Shown here one piece after another: positions 35,270-44,925 of a DNA stretch of 64,000 bases. Origin of the DNA: an uncultured Microbacterium sp. (GTDB lineage: Bacteria > Actinomycetota > Actinomycetes > Actinomycetales > Microbacteriaceae); the NCBI GenBank assembly GCA_913774665.1, contig CAJYHN010000002.1, positions 620,001 through 684,000 on the forward strand. Reading direction: 5' to 3'. A program made the translations under genes and the position numbers. The notes below the pieces were generated by a model. It was not told the DNA's origin and searched no databases. It worked only from the letters and a program-made list of their open reading frames with translations. The stretch's first letter is position 1. Every line of letters begins with the position of its first letter.

Positions 35270-36754
35270 ATGGCACGCTCGCCCCTCATTTTAGCCGCGT
35301 CGGCGACAACGGCCCTGCCCGGTGCAGCCTTCTCGAACGTCAGCGCACTGACCGAGAACGCCGCCGGTCGCTTCGATGCCGCTCTCGCGCGCACCGCCGA
35401 TGGGCGCGAGGTCGTCATCCGCATGCCGGCCGGCGACGAAGCGGCCCCCGACCTCGCCGCCGAATCGCGAGCCCTGCACGCGCTGACGGCGGGCGTCCGC
35501 GCCCTCCTGCCCTTCGCCGTGCCCGAAGTGATCGGAGAGAGCGGCTCCGGAACGCAGCGCGTGCTGATCGTCGACCGCATCGACGGCTACCGCATCGACC
35601 CCGCTCACCTGCCGAAGGGGCCCGGTTACGCACCCGCCATCGGTGGAGCCCTGGCCGCGGTGCACGCGCTCCCGGTCTCGATCGTCCGCACCGACGGACT
35701 GCCCGTGCGCTCACCCGAGCAGGTGCGCGACGACGTCAAGCGTCTCCTCGACCGCGCCGATGCCACCGGGCGCGTCAGCGACGACCTCATGCTGCGCTGG
35801 CGCCGCGCTCTCGACGTCGACGACCTGTGGCGGTTCGAGTCGGCCGTCGTCCTGGGCGGAGCCACCAGCTCCTCGATCCTCCTCGCCGACGACCAGGACG
35901 AGATCCCTCACGTGGTCGGCATCCTCGACTGGGCCGGGCTCAGTGTCGGCGACCCGGCCGTGGACCTGCGCTGGCTGGCATCCGCTCCCCTCGCCGCGGA
36001 CGACGTCCATGCCGGCTACGCCGCAGCCGGCGACCGCTCGCCCGATCCCCTGCTGCGCGAGCGCGCCCGCCTCTACGCCGAGCTCGAGTTCGCGCGCTGG
36101 CTCGTACACGGCCACGACGCCGGCGAGACCGATGTCGTCGCCGACGCGGTGGCCCTGCTCGACGCTCTGGCCGACGGCGTGCGCGGTGACCACATCGTGT
36201 CCGACTCGCGCAGCGACATCGACGACGCGATGGCCCTCGTCGAGAGCGTTCCCCCCGTCTCCGCTCCGGCCGCGGTCGACACGTCGATGCAGACCGACGC
36301 GTACGACCCCGAGGCCCTCTCGCTGTACCTGTCCGCCGAGCGCGATCGCGCCACGGCTGCCGAGGCCCTCGCCGAAGCCCTCGCGAACGCGAAGGAGTCG
36401 GATGCCGACAGCGGAGCGATCCACGTCGACCGACTGCCCGTCCCCGACAGCGTCGAGCCCGGCGAGACCGAGCCCCTCGACCTCGACGGCTGGTCGGACT
36501 CGACCTCCCGGCCGGTGCAGGACCGTTCCGCGGGTCCCGCGCTGAGCGGAGACACCGACGCGACCTCCCTCTGGTCGCGCGCCGCCGTGCCCGCTGACCC
36601 CGCCGGGCCGGCCGTCCGCGACGAGAGCACATTCGGCGCCGGGTCGGAGCGCCCCGCCGAGGGCGACGCCGCGCACATCGATGATGAGGAAGACGCCGCT
36701 CGCGCGAGCCGCGCTGCACTGCGCCGCTGGGGCGTCTCGGGCGACGGGGCCTGA
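35270..36754 (+). CDS. Aminoglycoside-phosphotransferase-fold kinase-like protein
   Basis: A 494-residue protein. Residues 1-300 have the APH/choline-kinase fold: REVVIRMPAG for the N-lobe Lys region, then GGALAAVHALPVS. VLGGATSSSILLAD sits where the HGD-type catalytic loop is expected, and GILDWAGLSVGDPAVDLRWL carries the metal-binding Asp. The usual catalytic HxD is not obvious, so activity is uncertain. Residues 300-494 are acidic and disordered. The start is supported by TANNNT-N6-ATG. It ends facing adnB across an 805-bp repeat-filled gap. Confidence 0.82.
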   Translation: MARSPLILAASATTALPGAAFSNVSALTENAAGRFDAALARTADGREVVIRMPAGDEAAPDLAAESRALHALTAGVRALLPFAVPEVIGESGSGTQRVLIVDRIDGYRIDPAHLPKGPGYAPAIGGALAAVHALPVSIVRTDGLPVRSPEQVRDDVKRLLDRADATGRVSDDLMLRWRRALDVDDLWRFESAVVLGGATSSSILLADDQDEIPHVVGILDWAGLSVGDPAVDLRWLASAPLAADDVHAGYAAAGDRSPDPLLRERARLYAELEFARWLVHGHDAGETDVVADAVALLDALADGVRGDHIVSDSRSDIDDAMALVESVPPVSAPAAVDTSMQTDAYDPEALSLYLSAERDRATAAEALAEALANAKESDADSGAIHVDRLPVPDSVEPGETEPLDLDGWSDSTSRPVQDRSAGPALSGDTDATSLWSRAAVPADPAGPAVRDESTFGAGSERPAEGDAAHIDDEEDAARASRAALRRWGVSGDGA

Positions 36755-36839
36755 CGGGGTCCTTCGGTTCGGCGGGGGTGGTCTCCTGCGTCGAGGGTGA
36801 TACCGGCTGCGCGTACGGCTGTACCGCGTGGGGCGGGGT
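36755..36839. other. Spacer before the tandem arrays
   Basis: No gene or clear terminator is seen. The gap continues through two tandem arrays to the adnB stop at 37560; the part from 37421 to 37559 also has no recognisable feature. Confidence 0.4.
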
Positions 36840-37105
36840 CGGGCGATCGCCTGCCGTTTGAGGGGTTGGGTCCGGCGTTTGCCTGCGGTTTGGGGCGGGG
36901 CCGGCGTTTGCATGCAATTTGGAGCGGGCCCGGCGTCCGCCTGCGGTTTGAGGCGGGGCCCGGCGTCGCCTTGCGGTGTGGGGTGCGGCCCGGCGTTCGC
37001 CCGAGGTTTAGGGCGGGGCCAGCTGTTCACCTGCGGTTTGAGGCGGGGCCCGGCGTTGGCCCAGGTTCGAGGCGGGGCCCGGCGTTGGCCCGCGGTTTGG
37101 GGCGG
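36840..37105. repeat. Minisatellite 1, about nine 29-33 bp units
   Basis: Head-to-tail degenerate units of the form CGGCGTTYGCC then TGCGGTTTGAGGCGGGGCC. About nine units can be aligned, with substitutions and small length changes. There are no unique spacers between units, so it is not a CRISPR array. It lies 3' to 3' between the phosphotransferase gene and adnB. Confidence 0.85.
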
Positions 37106-37162
37106 ATTTTGGGCGTTGGGGCGTGAATTTCGCGCCCCAAAACGAAAACCGTGCCTCGAACC

Positions 37163-37420
37163 CGCAGTGGGCGCCCCGACGGCGCAGCGAACCGCGCCCC
37201 AAAACCGCAACGGCGCCCCGACCACGCAACAAACCGCGCCGCAGAATTGCAATGGGCGCCCCGAGGACACAACAAACCGCGCCCCAAAACCGCAACGGGC
37301 GCCGCGACGGCGCAGTGAACCGCGCCGCAGAAATGCAATGGGCGCCCCGACCACGCAGCGAACCGCGCCGCAGAAAAGCAAAAGGCGCGCCGACACCGCG
37401 CACCGCGCCGCGAACGGCGC
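37163..37420. repeat. Minisatellite 2, five to six units of about 43 bp
   Basis: Units run GCAAYGGGCGCCCCGAC, then a CGCAGCGAAC-like segment, then CGCGCCCCAAAAC or CGCGCCGCAGAAAT. The last unit is degenerate. On the reverse strand it reads GGTTTTGGGGCG-rich, echoing the TTTGGGGCGG core of minisatellite 1, so the two may be diverged inverted relatives. Confidence 0.82.
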
Positions 37421-37559
37421 ATCTCAGGTCGTGAGGACCGCCCGGCGACCTGCCACCGGCGCGCTCCCGCGATCGGCCTGCGGCACGCGCCTCCGCGACC
37501 TAAGCATCACCCCGTGCCCGTCACGTCGTGACCGCGATACGCAAGCGACCCCGCCCGGG

Positions 37560-40500
37560 TCAGCCCCGCAGCACCAGCTCGTCACCGACGTAGAACAGGG
37601 CGACATCGATCAGGTCGAGGTCGATGCCGTGCTTCACGTGGTACGCCTCGCGGTAGAGCTCGAGCTGCAGCATGCGCGAGCGACGCTCGGACTCGCTGGT
37701 CGGCGGGCGACCCGTCTTCCAGTCGACGATCTCGTATCTCTCGCCGCGGCGGTACACGGCATCCAGCTTGCAGATCACGACGTGCTCGCGACCGTCGAGG
37801 CGGGTCGTGACGAAGTCGATCTCGGTTTCGACCTCGAGGGGCCGCAATCCCGCCCATTCCGACCGTTCGAAGCACGCGCGCAGTCGCTCGAGTTCCGCCG
37901 CATCCGCCGCAGAGGCTCCCTGCTCGTCGTCGTCCCACAGGCCGTCGTCGTCGAGACCGATGCCGGCGCCGACCAGCCCGGAGCGCTGCTCGACCCAGGC
38001 GTGGAAGAGGGTTCCCAGGCGCGTCTGCCGGTACGGGCGCTCCGGCATGGGGCGCCGCAGGTCTTCGACCGCACGACCGTAGTCGGCGACGAAATCCTTG
38101 AACCGCGACGCCGGAATACGCGTCGGAGCCGGGGTGTGCACGGGCCGGAGGCGGTCGGCGCGCTCGGCAAGAAGGAGTTCGAGGTCGTCGTCAGGGTCGG
38201 CCGGAGGCGACGCGCGCGCCGCGGTGACCGCACTCACCGCGCCCGAGACCGCTGTGCGCCGCGCACCGAGCGGGTCGAGCGGCCAATGCAGCAGGCGCCG
38301 CTCGCCGTCGTAGGGGTCCTCCCCCGCCTCGTCCCGCACCAGCTCGACGCCGAGCGCCTCGGCCGCCTCGTCGAGGAAGACGCTGGGTCGCCGCGGGCGC
38401 TTCGTGCCCGACCAGCTCGACCCCGACAGCATGAGGTGATCCCTGGCGCGTGTGAACGCCACGTAGGCGAGACGCCGGTCCTCATCGAGCTGACGGGCCC
38501 GGTTGTCGGCGACGAAGGCGTCGATCGCGGCTTTGAGGTCCTGCTGCGTCTCAGCCCCGCGCCACCCGAACACCGGAAGCCAGGCGGAATCCCCGCGGAA
38601 CTCCGAGGGCAGGATGCCGAATCCCAGCCACCCCTTCGTGTCACGGGGCAGCGATGGCAGCTCGTCGGTCACGAGACGCACCACCGCCACGGCATCCCAT
38701 TCGAGGCCCTTCGAGCCGTGGATCGTAAGGAGCTGCACCACGTCGTCTTCGGGCGGCTCGGTGCGGGGCGCGAATTCGTCCGCTTGTTCGGCGTGGTCGA
38801 GCCAGGCGAGCAGGCTCGGCACCGATCCCGATTCGTCCGCGGCGAGGAACCCGCGGATCTCGTCGACGAAAGCGCGCAGTTGCGCCGAGGCGATGCGAGC
38901 CGGGCCGCGAGCTTCGTTGGCCGCCAGCTCGATGTCGAGACGGAGCTCGGCCTCGATCAGGCGGATGAGTTCGGGAATGGGCGCGCCGACACTGCGCCTC
39001 AGCCCGGCGAACACCGCCCCCGCCTCGCGCAGGCGCGCGCGCCCCTCGGGGGTGATGTCGGTCAGCCAGCCGTGACCGTCGGTCTGGCGAGTGACGAAGT
39101 CGAGGGCGTCGACGAGCGATGCCCGGTCGGCTCCCGGGGTCGAGCGCAGTCGGTCCACGGTCTCGGGCGCCAGCGGTTGCAGGGCGACGTCGTGAGTGGC
39201 CAGGCGCCGCGCGAGCTGTGCGAGCGCGCGGAGATCCGCGAGACCGACCGCCCAGCGGGGTCCGGACAGCAGGCGGATCAGCGCGGACCCCGCCTCGGGG
39301 TCGCTGATGACCCGCAGGACCGACACGACGTCGACGACCTCGGGGGTGGTCAGCAGGCCGCCCAGTCCGAGGATGCGATGAGGGATGCCGCGCCGCCCGA
39401 GCGCATCTCCGAAGCGCACCATGTGCTTCTTGCTGCGGAACAGCACCGCTCCCGTGGTGCCGCTCCCCTCTGCGGCACGAGCCGCGCGGATGCCGACGAA
39501 CCACGACGCGACGCGGTCGGCCTCGGTGTCGAGGTCGTTCTCGAACGTGATCTCGACCACCCCGTCGGGAGCCCCCGGCCGCGAGCGGAGCTCTTCGACC
39601 GCGACGGCCGCCCGCGACGCGAGGGGAGCCAGCACGGCATTGGCGGCATCGAGCACGCGCGCACTGTTGCGCCAGCTCGTCAGCAGGGCGAAGCGCTGAC
39701 ATCCGCCCGCGGGGGCGAAGGCGTCGGGGAATCCGCCGAGGTTTCCGGCGCTGGCGCCGCGCCAGGCGTAGATGGCCTGGTGCGGGTCGCCGACGGCCAT
39801 GACCCCGGTCCCGCCGAAAAGGGTCGCCAGCAGGTCGGTCTGGACCACCGAGGTGTCCTGGTACTCGTCGAGCAGCACGACGCGATAGCGCGCGCGGAGC
39901 TCTTCGACCACCGCGGGATGCTCCTGGGCGATGCGCAAAGCACCTGCTACCTGGTCGGCGAAGTCCATGACGCCGAGCCGCGCTTTCTCGCGGTCGTAAT
40001 CGGCGGCGAGCCGCGCGAGCAGCGACAACGCCGACACCCGGGTCGCGGCGTCGACGACGTCTTTGTAGACGTCGACCCGGGCCGAGGTCGACGGGCGCTC
40101 GACGATGCGGCCGAACTCGTCGGGGAAGGCGGCGAGCGTGTCGAGGTCGACGAGGTTGTCGACGCCGTCGCGGGCGATCCGCAGTGCCGCGTCGATGAGC
40201 GTGCGCGGGGATTCTTGACGCTCCTCGAGGCGGGGGTCGTCGGAGGCGAAGACCACCCTCCGCATCAGGAGCCAGGCCGCCGACTCGGACAGCACGGCGG
40301 CCTCGGAATCACGGCCGATGCGCAGCCCGTGCTCGCGCACGATCGAGTCGGCGAAGCTGTTGTAAGTCGACACGGTGGGCCGGTGCAGAAGATGGTCGCC
40401 CTCGTCGAGATCGGCGTCGCCCGCCCCGACCTCGGCGGCGAGAGCGTCGAGGACCTCCCGCCGAGCCGCGTCGGCCTTCGCCCCCTCGAGTCGAGCGACG

Positions 40501-40847
40501 TCGGCGAAAACCGAGAGCCGACCGGCCTCGTGAAGCGCCGGGAGCGAAGGGAGCAGACCCCGTGTTTCGAACTCCGACAGGCGCTGAAGACGGCGCTGGA
40601 TTCGCTCGGCCAGCTCTCCGGCCGCCTTTCGGGTGAACGTCAGCCCGAGCACCTCGTCGCGCCGGACGAGCCCGTTCGCGACGAGCCAGACGACGCGCCC
40701 GGCCATTGTCTCGGTCTTGCCGCTGCCCGCTCCCGCGACGACGAGGGCAGGGGCGAGAGGGGCTTCGATGACCGCGGTCTGCTCGACGGTCGGGGGGAAC
40801 TGACCGAGGGCCGCGGCGATGGTCGCGGCGGAGAGCACGGCGCTCAC
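37560..40847 (-). CDS. adnB: AdnB-type helicase-nuclease subunit
   Basis: A 1095-residue UvrD-like motor plus C-terminal RecB-family nuclease. Walker A GAGSGKT is at residues 39-45, motif II is LLDEYQD, then GDPHQAIYAWRGA, LTIHGSKGLEWD and VAFTRARDHL. The nuclease core EIVDWKTG starts near residue 1039, with LQLELYREAY behind it. In mycobacteria AdnAB resects double-strand breaks; AdnB (Rv3201c, about 1100 residues) is the leading motor. The GTG start has GAGGAG 7 nt upstream, 43 nt after adnA. Confidence 0.92.
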   Translation of the reverse strand: MSAVLSAATIAAALGQFPPTVEQTAVIEAPLAPALVVAGAGSGKTETMAGRVVWLVANGLVRRDEVLGLTFTRKAAGELAERIQRRLQRLSEFETRGLLPSLPALHEAGRLSVFADVARLEGAKADAARREVLDALAAEVGAGDADLDEGDHLLHRPTVSTYNSFADSIVREHGLRIGRDSEAAVLSESAAWLLMRRVVFASDDPRLEERQESPRTLIDAALRIARDGVDNLVDLDTLAAFPDEFGRIVERPSTSARVDVYKDVVDAATRVSALSLLARLAADYDREKARLGVMDFADQVAGALRIAQEHPAVVEELRARYRVVLLDEYQDTSVVQTDLLATLFGGTGVMAVGDPHQAIYAWRGASAGNLGGFPDAFAPAGGCQRFALLTSWRNSARVLDAANAVLAPLASRAAVAVEELRSRPGAPDGVVEITFENDLDTEADRVASWFVGIRAARAAEGSGTTGAVLFRSKKHMVRFGDALGRRGIPHRILGLGGLLTTPEVVDVVSVLRVISDPEAGSALIRLLSGPRWAVGLADLRALAQLARRLATHDVALQPLAPETVDRLRSTPGADRASLVDALDFVTRQTDGHGWLTDITPEGRARLREAGAVFAGLRRSVGAPIPELIRLIEAELRLDIELAANEARGPARIASAQLRAFVDEIRGFLAADESGSVPSLLAWLDHAEQADEFAPRTEPPEDDVVQLLTIHGSKGLEWDAVAVVRLVTDELPSLPRDTKGWLGFGILPSEFRGDSAWLPVFGWRGAETQQDLKAAIDAFVADNRARQLDEDRRLAYVAFTRARDHLMLSGSSWSGTKRPRRPSVFLDEAAEALGVELVRDEAGEDPYDGERRLLHWPLDPLGARRTAVSGAVSAVTAARASPPADPDDDLELLLAERADRLRPVHTPAPTRIPASRFKDFVADYGRAVEDLRRPMPERPYRQTRLGTLFHAWVEQRSGLVGAGIGLDDDGLWDDDEQGASAADAAELERLRACFERSEWAGLRPLEVETEIDFVTTRLDGREHVVICKLDAVYRRGERYEIVDWKTGRPPTSESERRSRMLQLELYREAYHVKHGIDLDLIDVALFYVGDELVLRG

Positions 40848-40890
40848 GACGTGCTCCTCGGGCGTCGGCGCGTGCCCCGGAGGACGGTGG

Positions 40891-43800
40891 TCATGACGCG
40901 CTCACCGCCGACACCGTGTGTATGCGGCAGAGCCCGTACGAGAACTCGTCTCGGCAGTGCACCTCGTAGGGCGCAGCGAAGCTCGTGCCGCGCATTACCT
41001 CGACCGCGCGCTGCACTCTTTCGACGAACTGGGCGCGCTGGGCGTCGTCGAAGGGCTTCTGCGTCGGCTCGGCGTAGTCCTTCGTGGCCGCTGTCGGACG
41101 GAGCACGAGCAGCTTCGCGCCGCCCGAGGGCAGTCCCGCGACCTGCTCGATGGCGCCCGACGAGAACGCCAGCTGGTACGCCGCGAGCTGGGGATTGTCG
41201 GCGACCTTGGCGTCGGTCTGGGGCTCACTCTTACCGGTCTTCAGGTCGACGATCACGACCTCTCCCGCGGGTGTGACCTCGACCCGATCGATGTCGCCGC
41301 TCAGCACGGCTCCGTGCTCGCCGGCATCCGCGATGGGGATCGGCACCTCGAAGTGCCGCTCGGCGCCGATCAGGCGCCCGCCCGCGTCGTCGAACCGACG
41401 CAGGTAGGCGGCCAGACGGCGTACCAGTTCGCGCGCGCGGGTGCGTTCGGCGCGCTCTCGCCACACGGCGTCGAACGTCAACTCTCCCCAGCGTTCGTCG
41501 ACCACGGCCCAGAGGTCGTCTTCGGACGACGACGATGCCGTCTCGAGCGCCGCGTGGATGATCGTGCCGATGCCGGCCGTCGTCCCCCCGCGGTCGCCGC
41601 CGAGATCGGCGATGACCCAGTCGAGCTCGCATTCTTCGAGAGCGTGCAGGCGCGACGGCGAGACGCGGACGTCTTCGCGCGTGAGGTCGCGCAGGGGTGC
41701 CGACGAGGTGGGTGCGGCCACGCCGTACCACTCCTCGGGCGCCGCGCCGGCGACCCCGGCCGCCGCGAGCAGCGCGAGCTGGCCCGCCGCGTGGGCGCGC
41801 TCGGGTGCGGGAACCCGCGGCACGGTCAGCGAACGCCGGTGCCGAGCGACGAGGCCCCGCAACGACAGCGGATGCTCGGGAATGGATGCCGCCGGCTCGG
41901 GCGCCGGGAGCATCTCGAACAACACGCTGGGCCCGGTGTCGTCGTCGACGACGGCGGTCACCACGAGAAGCGAACCGGCCCGGCTCAGGGCACGGACGAA
42001 CAATCTGAGCTCATCGTGCATGGCCGCGCGACGGCGGTCGAGCATGCCAGCGGCGGGGAGGTCGGGGTTCTGCACCGCGTCGGCCAGACGCCAGGTCTCG
42101 AGCAGACCGCCGCGCAGGCGGGTGTTGGGCCACACCCCGTCTTGCACCCCCGCGATGATGACGGTGTCGAACGCGGTGCCGGCCGCGGCCGCGGGGGTGA
42201 GCACGCGAACCGTGTCGACGACGGCGGGCTGCTCGATGCGGTCTTCGGCGACGTCGCTGTCGAGGACGGCCCGCAGGAAGACCGAGGCCTCGCCGTCGGG
42301 TTCGCGTTCGGTGTAGCGCTTCGCCGCCTGGAAGAGCGCCACGACGGCGTCGAGATCGCGATCGGCCTGTTCGGCGATCGGCCCGTGCCCGCGGACGGCC
42401 TCGCGCCACGACCGGGAGAGACCGCTGCGCTCCCACGCGGTCCACAGCAGTTCGTGGGGGGTCGCGCGCGAGAGGGCCTGCGCCCGCAGGGCGGCCAGTG
42501 TCTCACCCAGTCGCACGGCTCGGCGCGCCTCGCGCGTGTCGACGGACTCGAGTTCGAGGGGGAAGCGCACACCGGAGACGAGCAGCTCGGTCGCTGTGCG
42601 TGCTCCCCCAGCGCCCACCTCGTCGTGCCGGAGCGCTGTGCGCAGCCGACGGAGTTCGATGGGGTCGAGACCTCCGAACGTTCCGAGCAGAGCGTCGATC
42701 ACCTCGTCGGGGGCCCAGTCGTCCGGGTCTTTCATGCCGAGCTCGACGAGCCCCACGAGGTCGCGCACCGGTCGCTGAACGCCGAGGGCGAGTCCGGGCC
42801 CGCTCGCCCGGGCGGGCACCTCTCGCGCGGCCAACTCGGCTTCGAGTGTTGCGACCTGCCGCGAATCGTGCGCGATCACGGCGCACGCCCCCCAGGGCAC
42901 GCCGTCGAGGACGTGCCGTTCCCGCAGGAGGCGGGCGATGGCGTCGGCCTCTTCGGCCGGCGACCGGAGCAGATACGTGCGCACCGACCCCTGCGGCGCC
43001 GCTCCCGACGGTGCGCGTCGGTGCGCGACGACCCCGGCCGCACCGATCCGGGTCACGACGCGGCGGACCAGGTCGATCTGCTCGGGCGTCCCCCGATGCG
43101 GCTCGCCGAGAGCGGCGGTCGTGCCCAGTTCGCGGGCGAGACGCGCGAAATTCTCGGGAGTCGCGCCACGGAACGCTCCGGACCCGACGTCGGGATCGCC
43201 GAACGCGACCACGCCGATCCCCAGGCCGCGGCACGCGCGCAGCAGATCTATGCCTCCGGCCGTCAGCTCCTGCGCGTCGTCGACGAGGATGCAGCGCAGC
43301 GCGGTGAAGCGTCCGAGCAACCCGGGCTCGACGCGCGCCTCCTCGAGAACGGCAACGGCCTCGCGTGCGAGATCGGCCGCGTCGCGGTGTGCGCCGCGCA
43401 TGTCGGAGCGCACAGCCCGGTACTCGTCGGCGAACGACGCCAGCGAGGCCCACACCGGCAGGTCGAACCGCCCCGCGAGATCGACGAGATCGTCGGAGAC
43501 GACGCCCAGGTCGGTGCATTCCGCGAGGAACGCGCGGAGATCGCCGCGGAAACCGCGCGTGGCGCGAATCGCGGGCCCGAGCCACGCGGGCCAGCGCGAC
43601 GGCCCCTCGAGCTCGTCCAGAGCGTCGCCCTCGAGCAGGTCGCGGATGATCTGGTCTTCGTCACCGCCGGTGAGCAGCTGCGGCGGTTCGAGGCCGCGAC
43701 GTACCTCGGCCGCCCGCACGAGTTGGAAGGCGAACGATGCGACAGACCGCGCCAGAGCGCCGGAGGTGGCTCGCCCCACCGCGAGGGCGAGGGGGTCGCG

Positions 43801-44037
43801 CAGCGCCGTCGCCGCGGGCCGCGTCGGCGTGAGCACGAGGACCTCGTCGGGATCGACCCCGGATGCCACGAGCTCGCGCACACGCGCCAGAAGGGTGGTC
43901 GTCTTGCCCGAGCCCGGGGCCCCCACGACGAGGCCGCTCGCGGCCGCGGGCCAGTCCACGACGACGCGCTGCTCGGCGTCGAGAGCACCTCCCCGAGCGA
44001 GAGATGCGTCGAGGGAGACGGCATCCGGGATCTGCAT
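40891..44037 (-). CDS. adnA: AdnA-type helicase-nuclease subunit
   Basis: A 1048-residue partner of AdnB with a degenerate motor and an intact nuclease. Walker A GAPGSGKT is at residues 39-46. Motif II reads LVDDAQE instead of DEYQD/DEAQD, consistent with the less important AdnA motor in mycobacteria. The C-terminal nuclease shows GDIDRVEVT, VVIVDLKTGKSEP and NPQLAAYQLAF. It likely forms the end-resection heterodimer with AdnB. The ATG start has TAGCGT 6 nt upstream; it heads the adnA-adnB operon. Confidence 0.91.
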   Translation of the reverse strand: MQIPDAVSLDASLARGGALDAEQRVVVDWPAAASGLVVGAPGSGKTTTLLARVRELVASGVDPDEVLVLTPTRPAATALRDPLALAVGRATSGALARSVASFAFQLVRAAEVRRGLEPPQLLTGGDEDQIIRDLLEGDALDELEGPSRWPAWLGPAIRATRGFRGDLRAFLAECTDLGVVSDDLVDLAGRFDLPVWASLASFADEYRAVRSDMRGAHRDAADLAREAVAVLEEARVEPGLLGRFTALRCILVDDAQELTAGGIDLLRACRGLGIGVVAFGDPDVGSGAFRGATPENFARLARELGTTAALGEPHRGTPEQIDLVRRVVTRIGAAGVVAHRRAPSGAAPQGSVRTYLLRSPAEEADAIARLLRERHVLDGVPWGACAVIAHDSRQVATLEAELAAREVPARASGPGLALGVQRPVRDLVGLVELGMKDPDDWAPDEVIDALLGTFGGLDPIELRRLRTALRHDEVGAGGARTATELLVSGVRFPLELESVDTREARRAVRLGETLAALRAQALSRATPHELLWTAWERSGLSRSWREAVRGHGPIAEQADRDLDAVVALFQAAKRYTEREPDGEASVFLRAVLDSDVAEDRIEQPAVVDTVRVLTPAAAAGTAFDTVIIAGVQDGVWPNTRLRGGLLETWRLADAVQNPDLPAAGMLDRRRAAMHDELRLFVRALSRAGSLLVVTAVVDDDTGPSVLFEMLPAPEPAASIPEHPLSLRGLVARHRRSLTVPRVPAPERAHAAGQLALLAAAGVAGAAPEEWYGVAAPTSSAPLRDLTREDVRVSPSRLHALEECELDWVIADLGGDRGGTTAGIGTIIHAALETASSSSEDDLWAVVDERWGELTFDAVWRERAERTRARELVRRLAAYLRRFDDAGGRLIGAERHFEVPIPIADAGEHGAVLSGDIDRVEVTPAGEVVIVDLKTGKSEPQTDAKVADNPQLAAYQLAFSSGAIEQVAGLPSGGAKLLVLRPTAATKDYAEPTQKPFDDAQRAQFVERVQRAVEVMRGTSFAAPYEVHCRDEFSYGLCRIHTVSAVSAS

Positions 44038-44043
44038 GTCTCC

Positions 44044-44049
44044 ACGCTA
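44044..44049 (-). promoter_or_regulatory. Candidate -10 (TAGCGT), leaderless geometry
   Basis: TAGCGT, 6 nt (GGAGAC), then the ATG of adnA. The spacer could also be a weak ribosome-binding site. Confidence 0.5.
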
Positions 44050-44263
44050 ATCGCGACCTCCGACATCGCCGCGTGCGACGCCGCGACCGCACCGGTTCGC
44101 ACTTCCAAAGGACCGACGCTGCCCGCTCCGTTCCGGCCCGGGCGCGGGCTCCGCGTCACCCCCGGGGAACGCTGCGACCCGGCGACATCACTCGTTACCG
44201 GCGCGCGCGTTCGCCGTCCGCGAAGCGGCCCCTCGCGCGGGCTGCGGTGTCGGAAGCCTGCCC

Positions 44264-44269
44264 TAGAGT
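44264..44269 (+). promoter_or_regulatory. Candidate -10 (TAGAGT) of the DUF3107 gene
   Basis: TAGAGT lies 47 nt before the GTG; a good ribosome-binding site (GGGGAAAGGA) follows. The same hexamer precedes the DEAD-box helicase gene at 45685. Confidence 0.5.
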
Positions 44270-44316
44270 CGAATCACGCGCCGGGCCGACCGCGGCCCGC
44301 GGGGAAAGGACGCATC

Positions 44317-44541
44317 GTGGAGATCCGCATCGGAATCACCAACACCGGCCGCGAGCTGAACTTCGAGACGAACGAGAGCTCGGACGCCGTCAAGTCGGCC
44401 GTCGCCGCCGCCCTCGACAACTCCGCCAGCCACGTCACCTTCACGGACGTGAAGGGCAACTCCTACCTCGTTCCGACCGCCAACCTCGCGTTCGTCGAAC
44501 TGGGCACCGAAGAGTCGCGTCGCGTCGGCTTCGTCGCCTGA
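44317..44541 (+). CDS. DUF3107 protein
   Basis: A 74-residue protein beginning MEIRIGITNTGRELNFET, the actinobacterial DUF3107 family (M. tuberculosis Rv3208A, TB9.4). It is a small alpha/beta fold with no known activity. It starts with GTG after GGGGAAAGGA. A small membrane protein gene follows 10 bp downstream. Confidence 0.9.
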   Translation: MEIRIGITNTGRELNFETNESSDAVKSAVAAALDNSASHVTFTDVKGNSYLVPTANLAFVELGTEESRRVGFVA

Positions 44542-44551
44542 CACTCGAGCC

Positions 44552-44839
44552 GTGCAGATCCTGCTCGGATTGATCATCGGCGCGGTCATCGGCCTCGCCG
44601 TGCATTTCGCGTTTCCGCACCGTCACCTCCGCGGCGTCGTCCTCGCTCCTCTGGCGGGGGCCGCCGCGGCGGCGATCTCGTGGACGGCGCTGACGTGGAT
44701 AGGGCTCGGCGTCGACTCGCCGATCCTCTGGATCGTCGCCGTCCTCGCCCCGGCCGTCACGACCTTCGCCCTCGTGTCGCTGCTCACCCGTTCGCGTGTC
44801 GCGCGCGACGAGGCCGATCGCGCGCGCCTGGGCGTCTGA
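44552..44839 (+). CDS. Small three-helix membrane protein
   Basis: A 95-residue protein with three hydrophobic segments (about 3-18, 26-47 and 58-80) separated by a His/Arg-rich loop (FPHRHLRG), and a basic C-terminus. I do not recognise a family. The GTG start is 10 bp after the DUF3107 stop, so the two are likely co-transcribed. Confidence is moderate because the identification rests on frame, hydrophobicity and spacing. Confidence 0.65.
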   Translation: MQILLGLIIGAVIGLAVHFAFPHRHLRGVVLAPLAGAAAAAISWTALTWIGLGVDSPILWIVAVLAPAVTTFALVSLLTRSRVARDEADRARLGV

Positions 44840-44925
44840 CGACAGCACCGGATGCCGGCTCCCCGGCGCCCGGCCACGCCCGTGGCATCCCCGCGAAGAG
44901 GAAGCCGCATCACGCGGTGACCTCG

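Noticed and set aside
36840-37105. Possible CRISPR array, because units are near 30 bp
   Set aside because: Units abut head to tail with no unique spacers, are individually degenerate, and no cas gene is present.
36828-41276. Open frame of over 1400 codons on the plus strand through the minisatellites and adnB
   Set aside because: Low-complexity Arg/Gly/Ala composition; it crosses two repeat arrays and lies antisense to adnB, which has intact helicase and nuclease motifs.
40918-44541. Long plus-strand frame opposite adnA that runs into the DUF3107 gene
   Set aside because: Only its 3' end is the real DUF3107 gene (from 44317); the rest is an antisense shadow of adnA.
44840-44925. GGATGCC...GGCATCC inverted repeat as a terminator between the small membrane protein and ferritin-like genes
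   Set aside because: The 7-bp arms are copies of the heptamer that is frequent everywhere in the window, and the spacing is long, so chance pairing is likely.
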